A stretch of DNA of 64,000 nucleotides from Symbiobacterium thermophilum IAM 14863. Its GTDB lineage: Bacteria > Bacillota > Sulfobacillia > Symbiobacteriales > Symbiobacteriaceae. This document shows, one piece after another, positions 24,880 through 33,418 of the stretch. The notes beneath the pieces were generated by a model. That model did not search any database, had not been told where the DNA came from, and saw only the letters and a list, made by a program, of their open reading frames with translations. Both the position numbers and the translations under genes were made by a program. The stretch lies in assembly GCF_000009905.1 (NCBI RefSeq), contig NC_006177.1, positions 1,860,001 through 1,924,000 of the forward strand. The letters run 5' to 3'. The first letter of the stretch is position 1. Each line of letters starts with the position of its first letter.

Positions 24880-25497
24880 ATGCCGGAACCCTTGACGGAG
24901 CGCCAGCGCCAGATCCTGCAATTCATCAAGGATGAAATCCGCACCAAGGGCTACCCGCCGTCGGTGCGGGAGATCGGCGAGGCCATCGGCCTCAGCTCCA
25001 GTTCCACGGTCCACGGCCACATGACCCGGCTGGAGGAGAAGGGATACATCCGCCGGGATCCGACCAAGCCCCGGGCCATCGAGGTGCTGGATGGCAGCCA
25101 CACGCAGCTGAAGCGGACCATCGCGGTGCCCGTGGTCGGCCGCGTCACCGCCGGCCAGCCGATCCTGGCCCAGGAGTCCATCGAGGACCACTTCCCACTG
25201 CCGGCGGACTTCGTCCGGGCGGACGAGTCGGAGCTCTTCTTCCTGACCGTCCAGGGCGACTCGATGATCGAGGCGGGTATCCTGGACGGCGACTACGTGC
25301 TGGTCCACCGCCAGCAGCACGCCAACAACGGCGACATCGTCGTCGCCCTCATCGAGGACGAGGCGACCGTCAAGCGGTTCTTCAAGGAACAGGACCACAT
25401 CCGGCTCCAGCCGGAGAACCGGTTCATGGACCCGATCATCGTGCCGGACTGCCAGATCCTCGGCAAGGTGGTCGGCCTGGTCCGCCGGATGGGCTAG
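24880..25497 (+). CDS. lexA: LexA repressor
   Basis: LexA represses SOS genes and cleaves itself when RecA filaments form. The 205-residue protein has an N-terminal winged helix ([20 protein letters not shown]), the cleavage site Ala91-Gly92 in RVTAGQP, the nucleophile Ser128 in GDSM and the general base Lys165 in ATVKRFF, all intact. The ATG follows AGGGGGTG. It is divergent from the yneA-like gene with three LexA-box-like sites between them, and is followed by a strong terminator. Confidence 0.97.
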
Positions 25498-25521
25498 GCA
25501 GGAAAGCAGGAAAGCAGGAAA
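25498..25521 (+). repeat. three tandem copies of an 8-bp unit
   Basis: GCAGGAAA is repeated exactly three times directly after the lexA stop and in front of its terminator hairpin. Confidence 0.9.
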
Positions 25522-25553
25522 GCCCTGTGCGAGCGCAAGGCTCACACAGGGCT
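25521..25553. terminator. terminator of lexA
   Basis: AGCCCTGTG (25521-25529) pairs with CACAGGGCT (25545-25553), with an inner GAGC-GCTC helix and one mismatch. It is followed by CATTTCGTT and faces the convergent gene ending at 25572. Confidence 0.75.
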
Positions 25554-25571
25554 CATTTCGTTGCGGTGGGC

Positions 25572-26057
25572 CTATATCAGGACCTTGGCCACAAAGGCGA
25601 CGGTGAGTCCCAGGGCGACCACCACGTTGACCACCACCGACCCCAGCACGCCGACCAGGCCGCCGAAGCCCGCCTTCACCGCCTCGCTCCCCGACCGGCC
25701 GGCGACCAGCTCAAACAGCAGCGCCCCGAGGAACGGGCCGAGCAGCAGCCCCAGGGGCATGAAGAACAGCCCGACGATGGAGCCGATCACGGCGCCCCAT
25801 GCACCGGCACGGCCGGCGCCGAAACGCTTGGCTCCCCAGGCGCGCGCGTAGTGCTCCGCCACCTGGGTCGCCGCCACGACCAGCAGGGCCACGGCCAGGA
25901 AACCGGGCGTAATGTCGCGAAAGCCGTCGACGACGGCGTAGCCCAGCATCGCCAGGAACACGATCGGCAGCCCCGGCAGCGCCGGGATCAGCGTGCCGAC
26001 CACGCCCGCCAGCATCACGACGACGGCGATCGCGAACGCAATCCACTGCCAGCCCAT
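25572..26057 (-). CDS. DUF456-family membrane protein
   Basis: The 161-residue protein is almost wholly hydrophobic with about five membrane helices and Gly/Ala-rich segments; GTLIPALPGLPIVFLAMLGY and GSIVGLFFMPLGLLLGPFLG are the DUF456 signatures. Function is unknown; small membrane proteins of this type have been suggested to act in stress tolerance or transport. ATG 26057 is favoured over GTG 26060. It follows the PLP enzyme gene by 12 bases, so the two are likely co-transcribed. Confidence 0.85.
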   Translation of the reverse strand: MGWQWIAFAIAVVVMLAGVVGTLIPALPGLPIVFLAMLGYAVVDGFRDITPGFLAVALLVVAATQVAEHYARAWGAKRFGAGRAGAWGAVIGSIVGLFFMPLGLLLGPFLGALLFELVAGRSGSEAVKAGFGGLVGVLGSVVVNVVVALGLTVAFVAKVLI

Positions 26058-26069
26058 CACACCACTCCC

Positions 26070-27344
26070 CTACACCGTAAGGATTCCGGCGGCCGCCAGA
26101 TCGCTTGCGGCCCGGAGGGCGGCCAGCATGACGTGCTCCCGCGTAAGACCCCCCTGAAAATATGCGACGTACGGCGGGCGGACCGGCCCGTCAGCGGAAA
26201 GTTCAATGGACGACCCCTGCACGAAGGTGCCCGCGGCCATGATGACCGGGTCGTCGTACCCGGGCATGTCCCACGGCTCCGGGCGCACGTGGGCGTCCAC
26301 CGGGCTGGCCTGCTGCACCGCCTGGCAGAAGGCGATGAGCGCCTCCGGCCTCCCCAGTTCCACGGCCTGCACCAGGTCCGAACGGTACGCGTCGTAGGAA
26401 GGTCGCACGGCAAAGCCCAGGTGAGCAAAGAAGGCGGCGGTGAACTGGGCCCCCTTCAGCGCCTCGCCGGTGACGTGGGGGGCCAGGAAGAGCCCCTGGT
26501 ACAGCAGCCGGTTGACCCCGGCGTTTGCGCCGACCTCCGGGCCGATGCCGGGGGCGAACAGGCGGGCGGCCGCCCGCTCCACCAGGTCCTGCCGACCGAC
26601 GATGTACCCGCCGGTGGGGGCGATGCCCCCGCCGGGGTTCTTGATCAGGGAGCCGCAGGTCAGGTCCGCGCCCACGTGCGGCGGCTCCTGCGCCTCCACG
26701 AACTCGCCGTAGCAGTTGTCCACCACGGTCACGATCCCCGGGTTGGCCGCCTTGGCCGCACGGATGATCTCGCCGATCTGGGCGACGGTCAGCGGCGCCC
26801 GCAGCGAGTACCCCCGGGAGCGCTGGATGAAGAGGCAGCGGGCGTCGGGCCGGCGCACCGCCTCAGCCACGGCCTCCAGGTCCACGGTCTGGTCGGCCCG
26901 CAGCGGCACCTCCTCGTAGGCGACGCCCCATTCCGCGAGGCTGCCGGGCTTTCCCCGGATCACCTGCTGCAGGGTGTCGTACGGGGCACCCGCGGCGGCG
27001 ATCAGCCGGTCGCCCGGGCGCAGGACGGCGAATAGCCCCGTGGCGATGGTGTGGGTGCCCGAGGCGAACTGCACCCGTACCAGGCCCGCCTCTGCGCCGA
27101 AGGCGCGGGCGAACACCTCGTCCAGCTTCTCGCGGCCGATGTCGTTGTACCCGTACCCGGTGGACTCGGCGAAGTGCACCTCGGCCACACCGGCCTCCTG
27201 AAAGGCGGCGAGCACCCGGGCCTGGTTCCGCAGCACCAGCTCGTCCACCCGGCTCCACACGGGGCGGACCAGGTTCAGGGCCTCGTCAGCCGCCCGGGCG
27301 ATCGGTTCCGGGCAGTCGGGGATCAGTTGACTCCAGATGTTCAA
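26070..27344 (-). CDS. ynbB: YnbB-like PLP enzyme (methionine gamma-lyase/aluminium-resistance family)
   Basis: A fold-type I PLP enzyme of 424 residues with the pyridoxal-binding lysine in GSLIKNPGGGIAPTGGYIVG and the preceding block VTVVDNCYGEFVE (Asp that contacts the PLP nitrogen). The sequence belongs to the family annotated as aluminium resistance protein or methionine gamma-lyase-like, found beside spoVK, hfq and glnR in Bacillus. The true substrate is uncertain. TTG 27344 (protein MNIWSQLIPD) is chosen because GGAGG lies eight bases before it; the longer frame to 27362 reads through that site. Confidence 0.85.
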   Translation of the reverse strand: MNIWSQLIPDCPEPIARAADEALNLVRPVWSRVDELVLRNQARVLAAFQEAGVAEVHFAESTGYGYNDIGREKLDEVFARAFGAEAGLVRVQFASGTHTIATGLFAVLRPGDRLIAAAGAPYDTLQQVIRGKPGSLAEWGVAYEEVPLRADQTVDLEAVAEAVRRPDARCLFIQRSRGYSLRAPLTVAQIGEIIRAAKAANPGIVTVVDNCYGEFVEAQEPPHVGADLTCGSLIKNPGGGIAPTGGYIVGRQDLVERAAARLFAPGIGPEVGANAGVNRLLYQGLFLAPHVTGEALKGAQFTAAFFAHLGFAVRPSYDAYRSDLVQAVELGRPEALIAFCQAVQQASPVDAHVRPEPWDMPGYDDPVIMAAGTFVQGSSIELSADGPVRPPYVAYFQGGLTREHVMLAALRAASDLAAAGILTV

Positions 27345-27431
27345 CGGCCAAACCTCCAACAACAGCCAATAGGCAGGATCCAGTACATTTTACCCGTTGC
27401 AGGCCGCGCCCGGAAGGGCAAAGGCGCGACG

Positions 27432-27464
27432 GCGGGCCATCCCACCAGGCAGGGGATGGCCCGC
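27432..27464. terminator. terminator of the SigY-type operon
   Basis: GCGGGCCATCCC (27432-27443) and GGGATGGCCCGC (27453-27464) form a perfect 12-bp stem with a nine-base loop, 28 bases after the last small membrane gene. No U-tract is present. Confidence 0.6.
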
Positions 27465-27492
27465 GGATGGACCGCGGCGCTGCCGCCGCCGG

Positions 27493-27693
27493 CTAGTGCG
27501 GACGCCCGCGGCGCACCACCAGCAGCCAGTAGAGCAGGGTCGGCATGGGGAAGTGAATCAGCCCGATCAGCCCCCAGAACCAGGCCCTGGCGCCGCGGCG
27601 GCGGGCGTCCAGGAACAGCAGGACCCCCTGGGCGCCCAGAATCAGCCCGACGAGCACCCAGGCCCACCAGGGCAGCGCGCGCGGATCATTCAT
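27493..27693 (-). CDS. small membrane protein, YxlD/YxlE-like
   Basis: This 66-residue protein has two membrane helices (about residues 9-27 and 41-60) separated by a short basic loop (DARRRGARAW). Its size, topology and place at the end of a sigma-factor operon correspond to YxlD/YxlE of the Bacillus sigY operon, which help hold SigY inactive. The start overlaps the preceding gene by eight bases. The assignment rests mainly on context. Confidence 0.6.
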   Translation of the reverse strand: MNDPRALPWWAWVLVGLILGAQGVLLFLDARRRGARAWFWGLIGLIHFPMPTLLYWLLVVRRGRPH

Positions 27694-28006
27694 GGCTGAC
27701 CCTCCTCCCCGCGGCCTGCGCCAGCGCCGCGCCGGCGGCCAGGGCCGCAGCCAGCAGCCCCTGCGCCACCAGGAAGTACGCCGGAAATTGCAGCCAGGCC
27801 CAGAGCCAGCCGAAGAGGATCAGCGCCGCGACGGCCACAAACCGCCGCAGGTCCCGCCGCAACGCCAGCCGCTGCGCCCGCTGCACGTCGTCCACCAGCA
27901 TGATCAGGGCGCCGAGGTCCGGCGGCTGCTCCCCATCGACCGCCCCGGCGACGGCGTCCAGCCCGTCCCTCAGGCTCCGCTCCCAGGGCTCCGGCTCACG
28001 CTTCAT
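27686..28006 (-). CDS. yxlC: YxlC-like putative anti-sigma membrane protein
   Basis: The 106-residue protein has an acidic cytosolic N-terminus (about 55 residues) and a pair of helices near residues 56-93 (FVAVAALILFGWLWAWLQFP). YxlC is the main negative regulator of SigY in Bacillus and has the same layout. The gene overlaps the sigma gene by 11 bases and the downstream small membrane gene by eight, which is strong evidence of a regulatory unit. The family link is inferred from layout and gene order. Confidence 0.65.
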   Translation of the reverse strand: MKREPEPWERSLRDGLDAVAGAVDGEQPPDLGALIMLVDDVQRAQRLALRRDLRRFVAVAALILFGWLWAWLQFPAYFLVAQGLLAAALAAGAALAQAAGRRVSHE

Positions 28007-28526
28007 CCTGCACCAGCCCCCTTCGCAAGGCCCGCACCCCGTTGAAGACGCGGGACTTCACCGTTCCCACCGGAATCTCCATCCACTCGGCGATCTCCTC
28101 GTACGTGTAGCCGTAGTAGTGCTTCAGCACCACCGGCAGTGCCACCTCAGGCGGCAGCGTCTGCAGGAGTTCCAGCGCTGTCCGCCCCTCAGCAGAGGGT
28201 CCGGGCTGGGCGGGAGGCCGCTCGTCCGCGGCCCGTTCTGCCGCCTGCCGTTCCCGCCGCTCCCGGCGCAGCCAGTCCAGGTACTGCCGCGTGGCAATGC
28301 TCATCAGCCAGGTGCTGAACCGGGACCGGCCCTGGAACTGTCCGACGCGCTCGATGGCCCGGATCATCGTCTCCTGGGTCAGATCCTCCGCCAGGGCGCG
28401 GTCGAAGGTGATGGTTACCAGGTACTTTTTCACCGGCAGGTAATGCTGCTGCAGCAGCGTCGCCAGGGCGGCCGAATCGCCCCGCTGCGCCCGCCGGATC
28501 AGCTCCGTCTCGTGCAAGGGCCTCAC
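27996..28526 (-). CDS. sigY: ECF-type RNA polymerase sigma factor, SigY-like
   Basis: The protein of 176 residues has sigma region 2 (LAEDLTQETMIRAIERVGQF with RFSTWLMSIATRQYLDWLRR) and region 4 (YTYEEIAEWMEIPVGTVKSR), joined by an acidic, proline-rich linker. The neighbouring YxlC-like protein and ABC transporter suggest SigY. The start is GTG 28526 or TTG 28514; GGGAG lies very close to the first. Its target promoters are unknown; autoregulation would be expected. Confidence 0.8.
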   Translation of the reverse strand: MRPLHETELIRRAQRGDSAALATLLQQHYLPVKKYLVTITFDRALAEDLTQETMIRAIERVGQFQGRSRFSTWLMSIATRQYLDWLRRERRERQAAERAADERPPAQPGPSAEGRTALELLQTLPPEVALPVVLKHYYGYTYEEIAEWMEIPVGTVKSRVFNGVRALRRGLVQDEA

Positions 28527-28556
28527 CGCTCCCGTCGTTGCTCTGGCCCCCGCCGG

Positions 28557-29393
28557 TCAGCGCACCTGGCCGGCAAACAGCTGCTGCCGGTCCAACCGGC
28601 CCAGCGCCAGCCAGAGCAGGAGCCCGTCCACCAGCCATAGCCCGAGCCCGACCGCCAGCACCACCGGTACGCTGAAGACCAGCACCCCGGTGGCCTGCCC
28701 CGCGACCAGCAGCAGCATCGGCAGAACCACCAGGCCGCCCATCTGGTACGCGGCCTGGAACGTGGCGACCCGCGCGCTGATGAACACGTTGAGCAGGATC
28801 GCCAGCAGTGCCACCGCAGGGATCACCAGGAGCACCAGCGGGATCCAGTTGGGCTGTGGGAAGATGATGCGGTGAAACAGCGGCCACGCTGCGGCGTTGA
28901 CCGCCGCCGCGCACAGCAGCAGGGTGGCCAGGGAGAGCCCCATCGCGGGGGCGAACGCGGCCAGCACCTTCCCCGTGAACAGCGAAACCATGTCGACCGG
29001 GGCAAACAGCAGCGTCTCCAGCGTCCCCCGCTCCTTCTCGCCGGCGAAGGAGTCCGCGGAGATCACCGAGGCCGCCATCAGGGGGATCATCAGGAAGAAC
29101 GGGGCCAGGAGGTAGTTGGCGCCCACGTAGATCAACCGCCGGCTGAGGTCAGGCAAGCCCGCGAGCGCGTCTCCCAGGTCCCCGGCGGGCAGCCGCTCCG
29201 CCCAACCGATCAGGGTACGGACGTCGGCAGCCGACAGGCCCTCCGCACCGTAGCGGAACGCCAGCACCATCCCCAGCGGGACCGCCACGCCCAGGATCAG
29301 CGGCACCAGCACCATCGGGAGCCAGACCTGCAGGTTGGCCGTCACCGCCCGGATGTCCTTCCGGGCTACGGCCAGGACCGCCCGCCTATTCAC
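28557..29393 (-). CDS. ABC-2 type transporter permease, YxlG-like
   Basis: This 278-residue protein has six or more membrane helices and a long extracytoplasmic loop after the first helix, as in ABC-2/NatB permeases; the block SFAGEKERGTLETLLFAPVD is the family signature. With the neighbouring ATPase it forms an exporter of unknown substrate. GTG 29393 is preferred over GTG 29402, because GGGAGG (plus-strand 29403-29408) is nine bases upstream. It lies between the ATPase and the sigma gene. Confidence 0.85.
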   Translation of the reverse strand: MNRRAVLAVARKDIRAVTANLQVWLPMVLVPLILGVAVPLGMVLAFRYGAEGLSAADVRTLIGWAERLPAGDLGDALAGLPDLSRRLIYVGANYLLAPFFLMIPLMAASVISADSFAGEKERGTLETLLFAPVDMVSLFTGKVLAAFAPAMGLSLATLLLCAAAVNAAAWPLFHRIIFPQPNWIPLVLLVIPAVALLAILLNVFISARVATFQAAYQMGGLVVLPMLLLVAGQATGVLVFSVPVVLAVGLGLWLVDGLLLWLALGRLDRQQLFAGQVR

Positions 29394-30303
29394 CTGCCTC
29401 ACCTCCCATGATCTTGAAGTAAAGCGTCTCCAGATCCCGCCGGACGGGTACGGCGCTGTAGACCGCCGCGTCCTGCGCCAGGATGCGGAGGAATCCGGGC
29501 ACGTCCTCCCTGCCCGGCAGCGTGAAGGCGATGCGGCCCGGCCGCACCTGCCGGGCGGGCACCCCGCGGTACCGGCCGTCCGTCAGGGCGAGGTCCGTCT
29601 CCACCTCCAGCGTCACCGCGGGGAAATGCCTGGCCTCCAGTTCGGCCAGCGTGCCCTGCTCCACCACCTGCCCGCCCAGGAGGAACAGGTACCGGTGGCA
29701 GACCAGCTCCAGCTGCTGCAAGAGGTGGGAACAGATGAGGACGGTGGTGCCCTCCTGCTCATTCAGGCTTCGGATGTAACCCAGGACCATCCGGATGCCC
29801 TCGGGATCAAGGCCGTTGGTGGGCTCGTCCAGGAACAGCACCTCCGGCCGGTGCAGCACCGCCTTGGCCAGCCCGAGCCGTTTTCTCATGCCCGTGGAGT
29901 AAGCGGCCACCTTCCGGTCGGCGGCGTCGGCCAGGCCGAAAGCCGCCAACAGCTCGTCCACCCGTCCGGGTTCGTCCACCCCGTACAGCTCCGCGAAAAA
30001 CCGCAGGTTCTCCCGCCCGGTCATGCTGCCGTACAGCCCGGCCGACTCGGTCAGGATGCCGGACATGCGCCGCACCCGGTCGCCGTCGCGCCCCGGGTCG
30101 AATCCGCCCACCGCGATGTGGCCGGCATCCGGCGCGAGCACGCCGTTCAACAGGCGGACCGTGGTGGTCTTGCCCGAGCCGTTGGGCCCGATGAAGCCCA
30201 CGATCTCGCCCCGGCCGACGGCGAAGGTCAGCTCCGTGAGTACCGGCCGGCCGGCGAAGCCCTTCCGCACACCCTGCACATCAATCAAAGGGTTTCCGTT
30301 CAT
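29386..30303 (-). CDS. ABC transporter ATP-binding protein, YxlF-like
   Basis: The ATPase has Walker A GPNGSGKTTT (about residues 37-46), the signature YSTGMRKRLGLAKA and Walker B VLFLDEPTNGLDP. The last 90 residues form the usual C-terminal domain of ABC-2 partner ATPases. ATG 30303 follows a GGGTGA-like site. It is the first gene of the five-gene operon that also holds the permease, SigY-like factor and two small membrane proteins; in Bacillus the order is different, with the transporter genes last. Confidence 0.9.
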   Translation of the reverse strand: MNGNPLIDVQGVRKGFAGRPVLTELTFAVGRGEIVGFIGPNGSGKTTTVRLLNGVLAPDAGHIAVGGFDPGRDGDRVRRMSGILTESAGLYGSMTGRENLRFFAELYGVDEPGRVDELLAAFGLADAADRKVAAYSTGMRKRLGLAKAVLHRPEVLFLDEPTNGLDPEGIRMVLGYIRSLNEQEGTTVLICSHLLQQLELVCHRYLFLLGGQVVEQGTLAELEARHFPAVTLEVETDLALTDGRYRGVPARQVRPGRIAFTLPGREDVPGFLRILAQDAAVYSAVPVRRDLETLYFKIMGGEAGE

Positions 30304-30366
30304 CGGCATCACCCGCCGGTCTGACGCCGCTCAACCCCGGAAAGTTCACCGGGCGGCAAATAACCA

Positions 30367-30392
30367 TGAAAAATAGGCGGGGAACCCCCGCC
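30367..30392 (-). terminator. terminator of the GreA-like gene
   Basis: On the minus strand GGCGGGG and CCCCGCC (between 30392 and 30376) form a 7-bp stem followed by TATTTTTC. The T-rich run makes this one of the best terminators in the window. Confidence 0.85.
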
Positions 30393-30397
30393 GCTCC

Positions 30398-30862
30398 TCA
30401 TTCGCTTGCCGCGAGGCTGCCCACGGCCGCAATCCGATAGGTGAACCGGCCGCCGGGGGCATCGATGACCACCCGGTCGTTCACCCGCTTCAGCAGAAGC
30501 GCCAGCCCCAGCGGCGACAGACAGGAGATGTGCCCCTTCGCCGGGTCGCCCTCTTCCGGGAGGACCACGGTATAGACCTCCTCGGTGCCGTCAGTCTCAT
30601 CCACCAGCGTGACGGGCACGTCCATGAACACGACGTCGTCCACAGGATCGCCGTCCGGCCCGCCCATCCGCTCCAGGAGCTGGCCGGCCACCTCCACGTA
30701 GCGGCGCAGGTGCGGCCGGACGCTGTACGCGAGCCCTTCGCTGCCCGGACTGGAGAAGTACTCCTCCATCTGCGTATTCAGCAGTTCCTCCAGCACGCGC
30801 AGTCGGCTGGCGATCCGCGACCGCATGTGTTCGATCTCGGATGGCGGACGTGCACGTACCAT
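30398..30862 (-). CDS. GreA/GreB-family elongation-factor-like protein
   Basis: The 154-residue protein has a helical N-terminal part and a C-terminal FKBP-like domain of the GreA type (YTVVLPEEGDPAKGHISCLS and PLGLALLLKRVNDRVVIDAP). GreA rescues backtracked RNA polymerase, but here the N-terminal coiled coil is poorly conserved and lacks the obvious acidic DE tip. It may instead be a Rnk- or Gfh-like polymerase secondary-channel protein. ATG 30862 is the only good start near the conserved part. Confidence 0.75.
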   Translation of the reverse strand: MVRARPPSEIEHMRSRIASRLRVLEELLNTQMEEYFSSPGSEGLAYSVRPHLRRYVEVAGQLLERMGGPDGDPVDDVVFMDVPVTLVDETDGTEEVYTVVLPEEGDPAKGHISCLSPLGLALLLKRVNDRVVIDAPGGRFTYRIAAVGSLAASE

Positions 30863-30929
30863 GACATCACGACCTTTCGGATGGAGTCTGTGAACCGGCG
30901 GCACAGGCCGGGTCTTGCGCGCATACGGA

Positions 30930-30956
30930 GCCACTCCGCTCTGCGAACGGAGTGGC
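30930..30956. repeat. inverted repeat upstream of the GreA-like gene
   Basis: GCCACTCCG (30930-30938) and CGGAGTGGC (30948-30956) pair perfectly. The hairpin lies in the 250-base gap between the GreA-like gene and spoVK and could be a leader structure. Confidence 0.5.
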
Positions 30957-31109
30957 GGCTCCCCTGTTGCCTAGTATATCACACTTGCCTGCCGATGTAA
31001 CACCTCGGGCCCCTCCCCTGCCCCCTCGGCAGCGCCCAGTTTTTGGCTGTCGGTGGGATCATCCTGCCCGCCGGCGCTCCTGCGTAAGCATGCCTGGAGG
31101 GGGAATGCG

Positions 31110-32111
31110 ATGGCCAGGGTGCGACAGCCTGAGCGGATGGAGGAGATCAGCCACTGGCTCCGGGAGGGCCGCATCACCCCCGCGGACGCCCTGCAGATGG
31201 CGATCGAGCTGCGCCGGCGCCGGACCGCACCCCGGGCGCAGCCCAGACCGGCGGAGACGGAGCAGGACCCGGACCGGCGCGTGCAGGCGGTGATCGCCGA
31301 GCTGGAGCGGATGGTCGGGCTCGGGCAGGTGAAGGCGCTGGTCCGGGAGCTACAGGCCTACATCGCCATCCAGCTCCGGCGGGCGAAGGCGGGGCTGGCC
31401 AGCGAGCCCGGCAGCCTCCACATGATCTTCACCGGCAACCCGGGCACGGGCAAGACCACGGTGGCCCGGCTCCTGGGCCGGCTCTTCAAGGAGATGGGCG
31501 TGCTCCCCAAGGGGCACACCGTCGAGGTGGAGCGCGCCGACCTGGTGGGCGAATACATCGGACACACCGCCCAGCGGACCCGGGACGTCGTGCGGCGGGC
31601 GCTGGGCGGGCTGTTGCTGGTCGATGAGGCCTACGCCCTGGCCCGCGGCGGCGAGAAGGACTTCGGCAAGGAAGCCATCGACCACCTGGTGCGGGCCATG
31701 GAGGAGCACCGGGGCGAGCTGGTGGTGATCTTCGCCGGCTACCCCGACGAAATGGCGTGGTTTCTCCGGCAGAACCCGGGCCTGCGGTCCCGCATCGCGC
31801 TGACGCTCCACTTTCCCGACTACACGGCCGAGGAGCTGATCGCCATCGCCGAGCAGATGCTGGAGCAACGGGACTACCGACTGACGCCCGACGGGAAGGC
31901 CGCCCTGCGACAGATCCTGTACGGCAACCCCTGGCTGACCGCCGGCGAGAACGGCAACGCCCGGGCCGTGCGCAACCTGGTGGAGCGGGCCATCCGCCGC
32001 CAGGCGCTGCGGCTGGTCGACCGCAGCGACGCGAGCCGCGCGGAGCTCATGGCGATCACCCGCGCGGACCTGGAGAGCGCCGTCGCCGCCATGGCCGGGG
32101 TCGGGCCGTAA
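31110..32111 (+). CDS. spoVK: SpoVK/CbbX-type AAA+ ATPase
   Basis: A 333-residue AAA+ protein with Walker A FTGNPGTGKTTVARLLG, Walker B GLLLVDEAYAL and a sensor region FAGYPDEMAWFLRQNPGLRSR, typical of the CbxX/CfxQ/SpoVK group. In Bacillus SpoVK is needed for spore maturation and lies next to ynbB, hfq and glnR; here hfq and ynbB are also close. ATG 31110 follows GGAGGGGG. The gene ends at a bidirectional hairpin facing hfq. Confidence 0.9.
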   Translation: MARVRQPERMEEISHWLREGRITPADALQMAIELRRRRTAPRAQPRPAETEQDPDRRVQAVIAELERMVGLGQVKALVRELQAYIAIQLRRAKAGLASEPGSLHMIFTGNPGTGKTTVARLLGRLFKEMGVLPKGHTVEVERADLVGEYIGHTAQRTRDVVRRALGGLLLVDEAYALARGGEKDFGKEAIDHLVRAMEEHRGELVVIFAGYPDEMAWFLRQNPGLRSRIALTLHFPDYTAEELIAIAEQMLEQRDYRLTPDGKAALRQILYGNPWLTAGENGNARAVRNLVERAIRRQALRLVDRSDASRAELMAITRADLESAVAAMAGVGP

Positions 32112-32159
32112 GGGGGCCCCTGATGCACCCGGCCGCACCGGAGCGAACCGAAAAGCAGA

Positions 32160-32184
32160 GGGGACCGCCCGCCCAGCGGTCCCC
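32160..32184. terminator. bidirectional terminator between spoVK and hfq
   Basis: GGGGACCGC (32160-32168) pairs with GCGGTCCCC (32176-32184) and is followed on the plus strand by GTTTG. Confidence 0.7.
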
Positions 32185-32189
32185 GTTTG

Positions 32190-32462
32190 CTACTCCTCGC
32201 CTTCCACTTCCTGCCCCTCCCCGGCCCGCATGATCTGCGAAACGGAGACCGGCAGCGGCCGGGCTGGCGTGATCGTCGACAGGGCGTGCTTGTAGACGAG
32301 CTGCACCCTCCCGTCGACCTCCACCGCCACGGTGAAGTTGTCGAATCCCCGAATGTACCCTTTCAGCTGGTATCCGTTCACCAGATAGATGGTGGCCGGG
32401 ATGTTCTCCCTGCGCAGCAGGTTGAGGAACCCGTCCTGCAGGCTGGCTGACGCCTTGGTCAC
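32190..32462 (-). CDS. hfq: RNA chaperone Hfq
   Basis: Hfq forms hexameric rings that bind small RNAs and A-rich tails. The 90-residue protein has the Sm1 motif NGYQLKGYIRGFDNFTVAVE and the Sm2 motif QLVYKHALSTI. The C-terminal 20 residues are acidic. The GTG at 32462 overlaps the miaA stop by four bases, matching the widespread mutL-miaA-hfq order. Confidence 0.96.
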   Translation of the reverse strand: MTKASASLQDGFLNLLRRENIPATIYLVNGYQLKGYIRGFDNFTVAVEVDGRVQLVYKHALSTITPARPLPVSVSQIMRAGEGQEVEGEE

Positions 32463-33418
32463 TCGATCCGCCCCTTCCTCTCTCTACAGGGCCATTTCTC
32501 CCTGATCAGTCTGACGATCTCCTCCGTCGCCCGGTTGCGGGCCTCCGGCCCGGTGAGATCCAGCCAGGTGAGCCGCCGCTCCTTCCGGAACCAGGTAAAC
32601 TGCCGCTTGGCGAAGCGGCGGGTGTTCCGCTTGATCAGTGCCACCGCCTCTTCCCACGTCAGCAGCCCGCGCAGGTAGAGCACCAGCTCCCGGTACCCCA
32701 GGGCCTGCATCGCCCGCACGTGGGGCGGGTACCGGACCAGCAAGCCCCGCACCTCGTCCAGCCAGCCGGCGGCCAGCATGGCGTCCACCCGCTCGTCGAT
32801 GCGGGCGTAGAGCTGCGCCCGATCCATGGTGAGCCCGATCATCAGGTCGTCGTACCGGGGCTCTGAGAAAGCCGCGGTCTGCGTGGCGGAAATGGGCACG
32901 CCGGTCTGCTCGTAGACCTCCAGCGCCCGCACGATGCGGAGGAGGTCGTTGGGGTGGAGCCGTGCGGCGGAGGCCGGATCCACCTCCCGGAGCCGGGCGT
33001 GCAGGTACCCGGGCCCGTGCCGCTCCTCCTCCTGCCTGAGCCGCGCCCGTAACTCGTGGTCGGCCTCCATCGGCGTGAAGGTATACTTCTCCACGACTGC
33101 GCGCACGTAAAGGCCGGTGCCGCCCACCAGCATGGGCAGCCGGCCCCGGGCGCAGATCTGCGGGATCAGCGCGTCCACCCGGGCCTGGAACTCGGCCACC
33201 GAGAACTCCTCGTCGGGATCCTTGATGTCGATGAGGTGGTGCGGCACCCCGCCCATCTCCTCCGGGCGGATCTTGGCGGTGCCGATGTCCATGCCCCGGT
33301 AGACCTGCATCGAGTCGCCGGATATGATCTCCGCCCCCACCGCCTGGGCCACCGCCACGGACAGGGCGGTCTTGCCCACTGCGGTGGGGCCCACCAGCAC
33401 CACGAGTGGCAGCTTCAC
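32459..33418 (-). CDS. miaA: tRNA dimethylallyltransferase MiaA
   Basis: MiaA adds the dimethylallyl group to A37 of tRNAs reading UNN codons; MiaB, also in this window, then methylthiolates it. Walker A reads LVGPTAVGKTALS, followed by ISGDSMQVYRGMDIGTAKI and the substrate block LVGGTGLYVRAV; the C-terminal KRNTRRFAKRQFTWFR binds tRNA. GTG 33418 overlaps the mutL stop (GTGA); the open frame upstream is only a shadow within mutL. The protein has 319 residues. Confidence 0.96.
   Translation of the reverse strand: MKLPLVVLVGPTAVGKTALSVAVAQAVGAEIISGDSMQVYRGMDIGTAKIRPEEMGGVPHHLIDIKDPDEEFSVAEFQARVDALIPQICARGRLPMLVGGTGLYVRAVVEKYTFTPMEADHELRARLRQEEERHGPGYLHARLREVDPASAARLHPNDLLRIVRALEVYEQTGVPISATQTAAFSEPRYDDLMIGLTMDRAQLYARIDERVDAMLAAGWLDEVRGLLVRYPPHVRAMQALGYRELVLYLRGLLTWEEAVALIKRNTRRFAKRQFTWFRKERRLTWLDLTGPEARNRATEEIVRLIREKWPCRERKGRIE

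Noticed and set aside
25498-25521. The (GCAGGAAA)x3 repeat as a CRISPR-like or regulatory array
   Set aside because: The units are contiguous without spacers and lie after the lexA stop; a slippage repeat is the simplest explanation.
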